From positions 1,514,001 through 1,578,000 of the forward strand of contig JAUCEF010000003.1 of NCBI GenBank assembly GCA_033558025.1: DNA of 64,000 nt. Direction: 5' to 3'. Source of the stretch: Phytophthora sp. 'mugwort' (lineage: Eukaryota; Oomycota; Peronosporomycetes; Peronosporales; Peronosporaceae). This document shows, piece after piece, positions 1-10,859 of the stretch. The position numbers were made by a program, and so were the translations under genes. The notes beneath the pieces were generated by a model, which worked only from the letters and a program-made list of their open reading frames with translations, was not told the origin of the DNA and did no database searches. Numbering within the stretch: position 1 is the stretch's first letter; each line of letters begins with the position of its first letter.

Positions 1-67
1 TCAAGTCCTGGATTCCAGATGGAATTCGTGTCAAACAATTATTGGAAAGTACGAGTTTAGTCAAAAA

Positions 68-795
68 CTACAGATTCCAGATATGAGACGACAATTTCCA
101 AGCGTCGAGTCCGCTCATATCCAGTAACAACTGAGCCTCTGGACCTGTATTCTCAGCAGCATCGACAATCTGTTGAGCTTTGGAGCGAGGGTATTTACGC
201 TGCGTCTTCCTCTTGGTCGCTTCGTTTAATTCAGCTTCCCCATCTTCCTTCACGACCATCGCCACTGCAACTTCTTCCCCTTCGGCCATCTCGTCAGCGT
301 CCTGTTGGAATCCTTCAAAATCATCATCGTCGTCGTCGTCACCATCGCCGACCTCTTCGTCTTCCTCGGCGCCTCCGTCATCAAGGATCCGAAGCGGTCC
401 AAACAGTGCAGGCTTCGTCCACGATGAAGTGTTGGTGCCCAGATCGGTATACAGTATTTTCCCCGAATCTGGGTCAATGGTGCACCGGTACCGAGCCTTC
501 ACTACGCGGCGAGCTTGCTTGCGCTCTGTAGCACGTCGAAACATGGATTGGAGGCGTACTACAGCGAAGATCAGATATGAGAGGTCAACGTCTTCTTCCG
601 CTTGATCGGGTGCGTCCAAGTCGTCTCGCCAGGGTGGATATTGTAGTAGTAAATTGTCTGCGAGGCTTCATCGAAAATCTGCTGCCACAAACTTTTAGTA
701 GGACACGCTGGGGCTTCAGACGTTGCCTCTCCTGGCAATCCTGGGGTTGTATCACAGGGCAGATCAGGTACTGGGTTTCATCTTTGCAGGTAAAG
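68..795 (-). pseudogene. Broken WW-domain / IQ-motif protein gene
   Basis: The minus strand encodes a WW domain at about 608-690: the first Trp, a YYYN core, then TTWTHP. A 1-nt frame change follows, and a 183-residue frame runs from 619 to the stop at 68. That second part starts with an IQ-like helix (residues about 14-45, LQSMFRRATERKQARR), then a second, weaker WW-like unit (YTDLGTNTSSWTKP), a very acidic Asp/Glu tract and a basic C-terminus. WW domains bind proline-rich peptides and IQ motifs bind calmodulin-like proteins; nothing more specific can be said. The two frames meet at the end of WW1 with no plausible splice sites, so I read it as a frameshifted gene or a sequence error. The 5' end is uncertain; a possible acceptor-like pyrimidine run lies near 790-805. 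Confidence 0.5.
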
Positions 796-829
796 AAAGT
801 CTTGTTGGTATGTACAGTTGATTGAAGTA

Positions 830-1700
830 GTAGGACCGGTTAGAGGCCTCATCGTACGCTTCTTCCCATGCGGAGCTCATAGTTCACAGTCAAGGGCCGC
901 AAAAACAAGTATTGGAAGATTTTGCGTCTCTCCAGGCACCACTTTCAAAACGAACACTAAGTTGTATCCTATAGATAATCTGGTTTCTGGGTGTATTGCT
1001 GTGGATGTTATCCTTTTGGTCGTTGTTTTGTTCGTTTATCAATGCTCGGCTCGTCGTGTGTGTGTTTTCTTACATGTAAATACTTCCAACTCAATCGTTA
1101 ATGTATTTCACTTTTTGATCCGGCTGGCCAGATACAGACTATCCTCTCGCCCGTAATATCCAAAATTGTGATACTCCAGATAGGGATAGTTGGGTTTCCG
1201 ATTATTTCGAATAGCAGATCAACCTCTACCTCTCGTTTCTAGTTTGTAATACAAAATGCACGAATATCCAGATCTGAGGGGAAATTCCGTTTGCATACGC
1301 ACTACCGTAGAAGTCCCGCAGCGAATTCTGCTGTTTGCGACCCATTTACGTCCTATCTCCTCTCCGAACGCGGGCTGTACTGCTGTACACTCTTGAAGAG
1401 ACCCTCATCGCATCTGCGCTTATAAAGAGGTGGGCCAACCATTGAAGCTGTGGTGACAGCAGCGACGTTTCCATCGTTAAAGTCGTCACCTTCTAGATCA
1501 TTCGAGTTGAGTCAATGTAATCATCTTTTACAGTTTTATATGAAAATTGTTTAAGAATGCTTTCTTACTTAGATGCTTTCAGTAATTATCCAACATAAAT
1601 TCAGCTACTCGGCTATGCTTTTCAACAACCGATACACCAGAGATTTACCCTTCTCGGTCCTCAAGTACTACTGTAGTTAGATCCTCGCATTTTCGAAATA
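830..1700. other. No gene seen
   Basis: I see no convincing coding sequence on either strand; the short open frames have no domain signal. The right edge passes directly into the pentanucleotide array. Confidence 0.5.
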
Positions 1701-2328
1701 ACTCAACTCAACTCAACTCAACTCAACTCAACTTAACTCAACTCAACTCAACTCAACTCAACTCAACTCAACTCAACTCAACTCAACTCAACTCAACTCA
1801 ACTCAACTCAACTCAACTCAACTCAACTCAACTCAACTCAACTCAACTCAACTCAACTCAACTCAACTCAACTCAACTCAACTCAACTCAACTCAACTCA
1901 ACTTAACTCAACTCAACTCAACTCAACTCAACTCAACTCAACTCAACTCAACTCAACTCAACTCAACTCAACTCAACTCAACTCAACTCAACTCAACTCA
2001 ACTCAACTCAACTCAACTCAACTCAACTCAACTCAACTCAACTCAACTCAACTCAACTCAACTCAACTCAACTCAACTCAACTCAACTCAACTCAACTCA
2101 ACTCAACTCAACTCAACTCAACTCAACTCAACTCAACTCAACTCAACTCAACTCAACTCAACTCAACTCAACTCAACTCAACTCAACTCAACTCAACTCA
2201 ACTCAACTCAACTCAACTCAACTCAACTCAACTCAACTCAACTCAACTCAACTCAACTCAACTCAACTCAACTCAACTCAACTCAACTCAACTCAACTCA
2301 ACTCAACTCAACTCAACTCAACTCAACT
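1701..2328. repeat. AACTC pentanucleotide satellite array, about 125 copies
   Basis: An almost perfect (ACTCA)n tandem array of about 628 bp. Only two interruptions are visible, both the same C-to-T change giving ACTTA, at 1734 and 1904. They are 170 bp (34 units) apart, which suggests that a block of the array was itself duplicated. The array has hard edges. The complementary unit is GAGTT, which is not a known telomere unit of the TTTAGGG type. Confidence 0.97.
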
Positions 2329-2561
2329 CGCCAGAAGTCCTGGATCGTCCGATGGAATGTTTTCTGGTGGGTTCAGCAGCTCAGACGCCGTGACAAAATC
2401 ACCGTTGGTTTATCCGTTGTGTCGTCTTCCTCGTCAGGTTCTGCGTACTCGCACGTGTAGTAAGTTTTTCGTGTTGGTCATCTACCTTGATACTATCTGG
2501 TGAGAATATCGTTTTTGTCAAGTGACGGTACTTCTAGCTCCCACTGACTGCAGTTTTCCAC

Positions 2562-4197
2562 ATGAAAAACTTCCGTGATTTTTCCAACAATCCGTTCACG
2601 GCTCAGCAGTATCAGGACCACTGAGATCGCTTCGCTCTTGCGTTAAAATGTGTGGACACTGGAGACTGTAGCAAAGCAAAAGAGCTCCTGTCGCAGTTAA
2701 TAGTCCAGGAGAAGACCCTCCCTTACGTCGAGCAGTACTTCGAGAGCCCCCCATTGTACTATAAACGCGGATTCTGTCGCTTCATGCTGGTAAGTCTTCC
2801 TTGTCGTATGCATGTTCGGTGACGTATCCTGACTTGCTGCATTCTCCTTCTTTTGAAAACTAGCTGAAGAACGCAAGTCAAGTGATCGCTGAAGCTTCAG
2901 CTGTGATCAGCTCCTGTAAGCAAGGGATGCATGGAATAGAGTTGATTCACACTCGTCAATTTCGACTGAAGACGAAGCAGAAGAACGATCCCTTGGAGAG
3001 ACCAGAATCTCCCCAACATCAGCTCCAGACAACAATGACGCACAACCTGAAGACTCCGTGAGGGAAACATACATCAAGGCAGTAAGCAGGCGAACTGAAG
3101 CGGTCACGTCCAAACGTGTGTGAATGGAGCACTGAAAGACCTCCACGAAGCGATTAAGTTGCAGTGTGTCGAGCGCCCAACGCCTATCACCTCAAAAGGT
3201 CTTGTTCATATGGCACTGCATCAGTATCCTGAAGCCATCAACAACCTGACAGCTCTAAAAGGTGTTCATGCTCCACTCCCAGATCCCGACGACATGTATA
3301 TGTATAACCAGCAAGAAGCCGTAGCTGATGACGCACAGCACATATTAACCATCCCAAAGGCCAGCATTCACCTCTTCTTGTGTCGTGCCGAGGCATATCG
3401 CGGCCTTGGGCAGCTTCCATCTGCCATCGCAGACTTACACCACGCTATTTCCACTACCCAATCCAGCACGATAGCAACAGTGTTGGAAGGCTGGAACGTG
3501 AGTATAGTTACGTCTGGGAAGCTGAACAAGCAGGCTACAGTGTCGATGACGCTGCAGTCCTTCGTGCCTTCAATATTGAGGTTGGTTCGGGGCTTGCTCG
3601 ACGACCAGAAGTCCTTGATGTTCATGCTCAAGCTTTCGCCGCTGCTACTGCCAAGAAGAAAGTTTGTAACCAAAAGCTTCCCAGTACCATCAAACTGCTA
3701 CCCCCAGCTGAGCAATTCCGACTTGACTGTGAAGCGCCGAAAGAAGCATTGCGAGCCGAGAGGAAGCGTGTAGCAGCACCATGTGACGAGATCAACGCAC
3801 GCAGTCGCAATTTCTTGGCCAGAGCACGAGATTTAAGCGTGAGATCCGCGCCAATCTGCAGATGGAGATGGGGGAGAACCATCAACGTCAACTTGACAGA
3901 GAAATTGCCCGTGAAGCCGAACCGAGACGTCTAGAGCAGCAACGAGAAGTCGAAGAACGGATGATCATGAAGTATCAAGACGAGTGGATGCACTGGCTCA
4001 TGAGTGAAGAGCTTCGACTTGAAATCGAACGCCAGCATCGCGCGGAGGAAGCTCAAAAATAGACGCGCAGACGCCAAAGTCGCGTACGCTGTGAGGCTGG
4101 CGAAACGCGGCGGGAAGCGGCAAGCTGCGACGGGTCAACGCGATACAGGGACCTTCAGACGCTGGAACACAACGATACCAAACCAAACGACCACAAA
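2562..4197 (+). pseudogene. Broken TPR-repeat protein gene with a visible intron
   Basis: A start at 2562 leads into a frame interrupted by TGA near 2621, then continues with helical sequence (DTGDCSKAKELLSQLIVQEK) to a GTAAGT donor at 2790. The intron ends at TAG 2861-2863 (74 nt). Later segments carry TPR-like helices: LVHMALHQYPEAINNL around 3205-3250 and LFLCRAEAYRGLGQLPSAIADLHHAI cut across about 3370-3450 (the second is quoted here in two parts: LFLCRAEAYRGLG and QLPSAIADLHHAI). A frame change near 3500 leads to a Lys/Arg/Glu-rich coiled C-terminal part (3840-4060). TPR repeats form superhelical protein-binding scaffolds, often for chaperones. The stop and several frame changes indicate a decayed gene. 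The exact parent family is not recognised. Confidence 0.6.
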
Positions 4198-4199
4198 TA

Positions 4200-5200
4200 A
4201 AAAATAGTTTTGCCACATTTCACTGGACAGTCCACGGATAGTGAGAGGGTTGCGATATTACCTAGTACATTACAGCACCGAACCTGGCCTGCCGGGCTAC
4301 AAGAACCGTAGTATCTGCTGCATAAAATGAGATCAGACTCCCCAAAACCGTCACAACCAGCGGCATGCACTGCAATGGAAAACTAAACGCACAGAAGTGC
4401 ATTCAAAACTTCAAAAAGGCGAGATGCCTACCATTCGAGTGTGCCTCTCCTCTGTCCGTTTTGCTCCTATGGCCTCATCTATCAGGACTTGTCCAGCGGG
4501 CGGCTGAAGCCACCTCTGCGATTCATATACTGTCAGTATTCACTCTTGGTATCGCGTCGCGTCGTACCCACCGCTGCGATCTTGAGGTTCTCCTCCTGGT
4601 CGAAGTCTCTGAAGCCAAGCAGCAGCTTCATCTGTTCCTCTTTGCTTAAGTGTGGCATTGTGTTATCTCCTTCCTGGTTGTATTGGAAGTCCTAACTTAT
4701 CTTCCCTGGTACCCTCGTCTGCCCTACGCGATGTAGATCGGGAGTTAGATAGACGTCGACACACCGGGCCACGCACCAACGACACACTCTGCAGCTCCTG
4801 CTGCGGCTGTAGGAACTACGCCGGCGGCTCCGTTATCATCTCCTGCTGCGGCTGTGACGGCTCCTGCAACGCATCAGAAAGAGAGAGACGAGACGAGGAC
4901 ACGGAGCGACAATGTCGCCGGCTCTAGGGCGACTTGTCGTGGCGCCGGCGACGCCCCAAGCTATCCAGGGACCCGCTGCGGCTGCGGCATTTTCGACAGT
5001 GTTTTTATTATTGGTTATAGTCAAAATTTGGGATACAACAAAAAGAGGCTTAACATTATGAAAGTCCGTAATGAAACTTTTCATTAGTTACTACTGCTGT
5101 TTTTCATAAGCATCACATAATCGGCGCAACGAAAAATGAAAAAAGTGTAAACACGGCGCAGTCTGTTTCGACGCCAGCGTCATTGGTCTTGTTGACAATG
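4200..5200. other. No gene recognised
   Basis: There is one Ala/Pro/Thr-rich stretch on the plus strand around 4745-4920 with repeated GCTCCTGCTGCGGCTGT-like units (two near-copies at 4791-4812 and 4838-4863), but no start, domain or neighbour supports a gene call. Confidence 0.4.
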
Positions 5201-5213
5201 ATCTGGCTGTCGC

Positions 5214-6211
5214 GTGGTAATGAAGTCTCATCGCCCCCGCCACTTTTTCTTGATCGGCACAAACGACGTGTTCAAGACGAGGAAGTTCAAGTGCACCATC
5301 GACGCCCCGCTCAACATCGCCGCGTTCAGCACGGCGGTGCTCCAAGTCGTCCGGCAAATGGTGCTGGAACTTCCGTACTTCAATGAGCAGCTGTTGAGGT
5401 CGCAGCGTTCGGAGCTCTCGTACCGAGACTACTTCGACTTGTTTCGCAAGACCTAAGCGCCGGAACAAGACCTCTCGTTCACGGCGTACTTCAGGACCAT
5501 CGCGGACCCGGGCGTCGTGAACGAGTTCGTCGTCCTGTTCGAGAAACTGGTTGAGTTCGGCGTGGTTAGCACGAAGAGTAACAAGGTCAAGGGCTTCCTC
5601 GAAGGTCACGACCTCGCGCCGGAGTTGACTACACGACGACCTCGAAAGGAATCCGATACTTCCTGCAACCGGACGCGTCCAAGCGACTGCTGATGCGTAT
5701 TCGGAAATTCAAAGGGCCCGGCCACCTGTTCTGCGACTACTTCATCCTCGTCGAGCAGATTCACCATATGTACCTCGCCTTCATCGGCAGATATCGGCAG
5801 CAAGCGCTCGAGCGACAAAGAAAATCCCTAGACCACCAGCAGGGGGTGCTGGATCGCGCCGCCTCCAGCATCCGCGCCTTGCTCAAGGCGACTATAGAAA
5901 ATCGAGCAGGCTCACAAGAAGCAGCAGCACCCGAAGAGCAAGATCGTCTACATGAATGCGATAATCAGGATAAGGACGAAACAAGGGAAAGTCTCGGGTT
6001 CGAGCTGGAGGATGTCCAGGGATGTTATTGGGATGCCGGAGCAAAGTCAGGAAGGCTGGCTGCCGCCGATAAAGCCATGAACTCGTACGCAGTGAAGACT
6101 GCGTGCTGCAGCATATGTGAGGCCGCCGCCGATCAGGAGTCCTGCTCCGCCATGACGACCCCCAACAATAGATCAGCCTCCATCTCCGCTACGGCTAGCG
6201 TTGTCACCTGA
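5214..6211 (+). pseudogene. MSV199-like gene of large-DNA-virus type, copy 1, frameshifted
   Basis: Coding sequence lies in three successive plus frames: 5214-5456, about 5457-5620 and about 5630-6211. The last contains a stretch (PDASKRLLMRIRKFKG, then CDYFILVEQIHHMY) that resembles the MSV199 domain of iridovirus, entomopoxvirus and related nucleocytoplasmic large DNA virus proteins. It is followed by a long Gln/Arg/Glu-rich coiled coil, the arrangement usual for that family. Function in viruses is unproved; a DNA-binding regulatory role is usually supposed. Two frame breaks make it non-coding as it stands. A second, rearranged copy lies at 16372-18195. Such genes are reported in oomycete genomes as old viral insertions. 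The family call is by eye, so moderate. Confidence 0.5.
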
Positions 6212-7045
6212 TGACGGGTATTGAGCTCGATAAATAATGCCCAATTCGAGCAAAGTGGAGATCCCGCCGACTTACTTCGCGTGCCCGGAAAACCTCCTGA
6301 TACGCGGCTGCAAGAAGTAGAGCGCGGAATATGCGCTTGCGCAGCGACCTGCAACAGCGATCGCGACGCGAGCATTAAAGCTGCGCAGACCAAGATTCGA
6401 GATGATAAAAACAAGCTCCAGGACGCCGAGGGATCGTTTGGTATGGCAAAGGATGCCATGCTCCTGCAGCGCCAAGTGCCGCCCTCGGGTGGCACCACCG
6501 CGCGGCAAAAGCGGATTAGGCGCCTTCAGACTGCAGCTGGCTCACATGGTGGCCAGCAACGCGATTTCGTGAGACGACATCCCAGTTACAACGAATCGTT
6601 TGGTGACTAAGGTTGCTCGCAATCGATATCTCGACATGGACCGTGTTGTGGCGGCGTACAGCCACGTGATTGATGAAACACAGTGTCTCGATTACAAGTT
6701 GGAGCCGATGATGTGGAGAAGAAGGCGCCAACTCGTTACCGCGTGCCCGCGGATCCTCTTTTCGACGACACCACTGAGACGAACTCATCGTTTGACCGGC
6801 GGAACAGAGAAAACAAGGCAGCCCAAGAGGCGTACCGCGACAAGACGAGTCGTTAGGCCGAGGCTTCAATTTGCGTGTTATCCTTCTTTAATCCTCGTGC
6901 CACAGTAACGGTGATGGTATTCCGGGTGACAGCGACGGCCACAGCGATGACCACAGCGACAGTGACAACACGGAAGCTGAGAGAACCCGCCATCAAATTC
7001 ACCACGCCAAAGTTGCACTCATGCATTGTCAAAGCAGCAGTATGG
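6212..7045 (+). pseudogene. Coding-like tail downstream of the MSV199-like gene
   Basis: Open, charged sequence continues after copy 1 in two frames: 6221-6610 (containing KAAQTKIRDDKNKLQDAEGS, a likely coiled coil) and then a stretch starting near 6600 (RNRYLDMDRVVAAYSHVIDE). An Asp/Ser/His repeat (GDSDGHSDDHSDSD) follows around 6920-6965. Copy 2 of the upstream gene stops matching at about 18195, so this tail is either a neighbouring gene or a part lost from copy 2. No family is recognised. Confidence 0.35.
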
Positions 7046-7325
7046 CGAAGAAGACAATGACAACGACAGCTTACATTGGCAATACTACAGGGGGGGGGGG
7101 GCATTGAGAATACTATATCCTGCAATATCCAGGTCGTCAATACTGCCGCCGTCGTTACTCTCGTCGCCGCCGCTACTCTTATCGCCGTCGCTGTGGCCGT
7201 CAATGCTGTCGCTGTCGTTACTCTCGTCGCTGTCGCTGTCGCTGTCACTGTCTCTTCGTCGTACTTCTGCTGAGCCCATGAGCAGGGCCCCTTGACAATA
7301 CATGAGTGCAACTTGGGTGCGGTGA
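7009..7325. repeat. Inverted repeat flanking a G-run and an Asp/Ser-coding hexamer repeat
   Basis: The arms are at 7009-7035 and about 7288-7315 and match over some 25 bp (AGTTGCACTCATGNATTGTC against its complement). Both can be read as the peptide PKLHSCIVK on opposite strands. Between the arms lie a 12-base G run (7090-7101) and a degenerate GTCGCT/GTCGTC repeat at 7120-7265. On the minus strand that repeat encodes Asp-Ser dipeptides. Confidence 0.7.
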
Positions 7326-7329
7326 GCTC

Positions 7330-8390
7330 GAGGGCGTGTTCGCCGGTCATCGTGTTGACGAAGTGCTCGATCAACGCGAGATGCATCGTAGGGAGCGTGT
7401 CTCTAAGCCGTAGGCAATTCGGCTACAGATAAACGTATCGGTCGAGACTCGCACTGGGAAGCAATCCAGTCGGAAGGTTTTCTTTACCAACTTGGTCGAG
7501 ATCGCTTGCTCCTTGATGGTAACGCCAAAGCCACTGCCACTAACGACCTGCGGCGCTGGCTCCTGGGGACTGCGCTTCAGTCGTTCGCGGCGTGGCTGGC
7601 TCGGATCGGTCAGCGGCCGGCCGATGGAGAGTTTTCGATGACCATGGCGTACAGGCAGGCCTCTTCATCACACTTCCTCGACTGAATTCTCCCCTGATTT
7701 CGTATGTGACACTTCCACCACGGAGCTGTTTGAACTGGTTCATGAAGAACAAGTGATTGATGTACATGTGTTGACCGACTCGACACTTGCGGGACCCTGA
7801 TGGTGCGACCTTCCGCTGCGTGGTCTTGTGAGCTTAATCGCAACCACCGCGCACGACGTGGGTCGTGTCGCGTGGACTGAGGGGGGGGAGGAGCACCTTC
7901 ATCCAGCAGTTGAATCGATTCAGCTGATTACTGATTATTGGTGCCGCGTCCGTTGTGGCGGGGTGCTCAGGACTTGGTTAATTGAAGACTGCGAGGCTCC
8001 AAAGCGATGCAACCCAAGGATGATTCTGCAGTCGCTACCCACCCAGCTAACTACAGTGGCTGACATACGCCGTTCCATCCATCTGCGACGCTAGCATCAA
8101 CACTAGTCCAGCACAAAATGCCAGCATCTTTTCCCGGCTGTTGAAGGCATTACCCATCCATCAAATTTGCAGCGGACAAAATCGCGCAAACGTCCATATT
8201 TCTATTCCTTAGCGACAAATATGAGCCAAACTTCCACTTAATGTAAATTGCCAGTTTAGTAGAATTGAGCAGCTTAGTATAATCGTATTCAATGACTTCG
8301 ATTGGTCGAAAAACGAATGGATGCTGACCCACAAAACCTGCGTTGATCGGTTGGTCCCAGCTTACTTTCTATTTAGGAAGCAGCTAAAAA
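7330..8390. other. No recognisable gene
   Basis: The minus strand at about 7540-7790 has a coding-like stretch (HMYINHLFFMNQFKQLRGGS) of unknown family. An 8-base G run sits at 7881-7888. Nothing else is supported before the pogo-like element. Confidence 0.35.
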
Positions 8391-8395
8391 AAAAT

Positions 8396-9862
8396 GGCAG
8401 GAAGCCGTGGCAACTACAGCGACGAAGAAATGAGGTACGCTATTCAGTGTTCTTTTTATCGGGTGAGGCAAAGCTGGTGGTCGCTAAGAGGACCAACATC
8501 CCGTACAGCATGCTATACAAGTGGGTTGAGGCAGCAAAGCTGGGGGCGACTCGACAGCCAGGGCGGCGTGGGCCTGCTCCGCTCCTGCCACAGGAACCAG
8601 AGCAAAGTCTTTTTGAGTGGGTGTTGCTCGCCAGCATACTGGAGTGCCATCAATTCGCCCGGAGGTGATTGTAAAGGCGTGTGCAGTGAGCGAGATCATG
8701 TTTGAGAGCAGCCTAGGCGACGGTAGGTATCATCGGTTCCTGGCACGACATCCGGAGCTGACACCGCGAATGGATCGAACTCTGTCGTGTGTTCGAAATA
8801 ATGTGAACTACGCAGATGCATGGGCCCTTCGGTACGATGACCAAGCTAATTATACAAGAGAGCTTATCAGCAACCGCGTGTTCAGCATCGACGAGACCGC
8901 GTTCGAGACGCAAGAAAGTCGTCGCCGTTCGGGGTTCGAAGAACGTTTGGACGACAGAACTCTCCACGATAACTTCCACCGCACAATCGTCGACTGTGGA
9001 CGTGCTAGCAGCGTAGTTGTGCCGCCGGTATTTATCGTGCCAGGCAAGACAGTTCGCCTCGACGTGCTGGACACGTGCAGCGTTCCCGGCGCCGCCATCA
9101 CGACGAGAGATACCGGTTTGTGAGTGCGACTCTGTTCTAGACATGGCTTCGCGGTTTCGCAGTTCGGTGCCGTCATCAATTCGACGACCGCTGGTGATGG
9201 ACGGCTGTAGCTCTCACTACAGTCCGTCTATTTTGAAAGCGGCGGACGCAGTCCAGGTGCGTCTCGTTTGTTTACCAGCTGACGCTACTCATCTCTTTCA
9301 ACCTCTTGATGTGGCAGTGTTTGGCTCGTTTAAGGCGAAGCTTCGCGCTCTGCTGAGCAGCTTTGCCGGCGACTATGGCCCATCTTCTCTCGCGAAGGCC
9401 ATGGCGTTAAATCTGGCGAGCCTGGCGTGGCGAACCTATAACTTCTCGACCAACACTGCATCTGGCTTTCGCGCGCGCGGTCTGTTCCCACCCTCACTGC
9501 CTCGCATGGCCGAGCATCTGAACAATTTCCAGCGGAATGGGACACCGAAGAATGTAACGACTGCAGCATGGTTGAAGGCGGAGGAGGCAGTAAAGAACGA
9601 CCTCCTTCTTCTGCCGCCACCGCGTGAGAAACGAAGCAGCAGACGGACCACGGCGACGGTGGCGGGGAAACTGCTAACGCACGAGCTGCTTAAGCAGGTG
9701 GGAATAAGTGAAGCGCGCCAAGGTAGGCCGGAAGCGTAGTCCAACAGCCAAGACAACCAATATGCCAGTGAAGAAGGCTCGCAAGTATACGACGACGGCA
9801 ATATCAAAACCGTCGCTGGATCCACCCGCAAATGCGGATGTCTTAGAGGAAGCAGTAGTGTA
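8396..9862 (+). pseudogene. Pogo/Tigger-type DDE transposase, frameshifted
   Basis: An N-terminal helix-turn-helix region (SGEAKLVVAKRTNIPYSML) lies near 8455-8515. The catalytic core carries three acidic sites of a DDE_1 transposase: SIDETAF near 8886-8906, VMDGCSSH near 9198-9221 and QPLDVAV near 9300-9320. The coding sequence switches frame at about 8600, 9100 and 9735, ending with a basic tail at 9862. Such enzymes cut and paste DNA at TA sites. The catalytic acids are all present but split between frames, so the copy is dead. No terminal inverted repeats were recognised around it. Confidence 0.8.
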
Positions 9863-9957
9863 GCTATAGGTAGAAGATTGTGGGGGACGTACGCCAGATG
9901 CCTGAAGCTGTTGGAACCCCGGCACCAAGACTCACCAAAATGGCGATTTCACTTTCC

Positions 9958-10035
9958 ACGCGACCACGAACGGATTTGAACCCTCGATCTGCCGCATCAA
10001 CGACAGGCGTCTATCAACTAGGCAACAGTGGCGGT
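9958..10035 (-). other. tRNA-like Pol III promoter remnant
   Basis: On the minus strand a perfect B-box match (GGTTCAAATCC, 9972-9982) lies 32 nt from an A-box-like TTGCCTAGTTG (10015-10025), the spacing of a tRNA gene. Acceptor and anticodon stems pair poorly and I cannot assign an anticodon. It may be a tRNA pseudogene or the head of a tRNA-derived SINE. Confidence 0.3.
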
Positions 10036-10324
10036 GTTAAAACTGTCTCTAATTCCTACCTTTGGCCCTGCAAATATTTTTACCTGCTAGTCTCGATCTT
10101 CTAATGACGGTTTTGTGTCGAAGCTTGCAAATGTTGTTATTAGTTCTACAGTAGCTGATGACGCATCAGCTTAGTCGAACTCTTCCTCCATATGTTCATG
10201 TGCTTGCACCTACAAAAGGCTGAATATGAAAGCCCCACGAGGCATCGACAAAATCGCTGTCAGATTTTCTACTAAACTGGCAACTTACCTTAGGGTGGAT
10301 ATTTAAATCTAGCGGGCTCAGGCG

Positions 10325-10540
10325 CCTTTTCCAGACGAGTAGGCAGCCAGCAAAATGGCCAATAGTTCAGCTTACGGCCGCTGAAAATCTCTGAGAGGAT
10401 GAATGTGAACATACCTTCCCCTCGGACTGGATTGTTGGGCACTGCCTCTCTCCGGCCGGCACGCAGCCAACAAAAACGGACAATAGCTCAACTAAGTACC
10501 GCTGAGAAATATTTGAGAGGATGAATGTAAGAAGAAAAGC
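10325..10540. repeat. Imperfect tandem duplication, two units of about 115 bp
   Basis: Sequence at 10325-10430 matches 10445-10545 with substitutions. Shared blocks include GGCAGCCAGCAAAATGGCCA against CGCAGCCAACAAAAACGGAC, and the block TGAGAGGATGAATGT in both. No coding content is seen. Confidence 0.75.
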
Positions 10541-10610
10541 TTCCCTTCAGAGTGGATAGGTTGACTTTAGTGTGAATAGGGTCAGTCCCAGATTGACTAC
10601 GCCAAGACTG

Positions 10611-10688
10611 GAATGTTTGCTAACATTCATCCGTCAGTGGCATTTTTTCGCATATTTTGCCACTGGCGGGTGAATGAGCAAACATTTC
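10611..10688. repeat. Hairpin-forming inverted repeat
   Basis: Arms of about 31 bp at 10611-10642 and 10658-10688 pair imperfectly around a 15-nt AT-rich spacer. This looks like a small inverted-repeat element or the end of one. Confidence 0.7.
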
Positions 10689-10859
10689 AGCCTGATGGAT
10701 AAGTTTAGACTTATACACGCCGATACTTTAAACAAAACGAGACTAATGTCATGGAGCGTACTTGTCCATAGTGTATCATCTTCCGGTGCAGTTGAGCACA
10801 TAGCTAACCGCTACGCCGTTGCGCATGCTAGTGGCAAAATGAGTAGCCGACTTATGCTG

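Noticed and set aside
1701..2328. Telomere or CRISPR-like array
   Set aside because: The unit is a 5-bp AACTC without spacers and does not match known telomere repeats; it is an internal satellite.
6853..7386. 177-residue minus-strand Ala/Thr/Val-rich frame
   Set aside because: It is an antisense reading of hexamer repeats; no domain and no consistent gene context.
9958..10035. Functional tRNA gene
   Set aside because: The internal promoter boxes fit but acceptor and anticodon stems do not pair well and no anticodon can be assigned.
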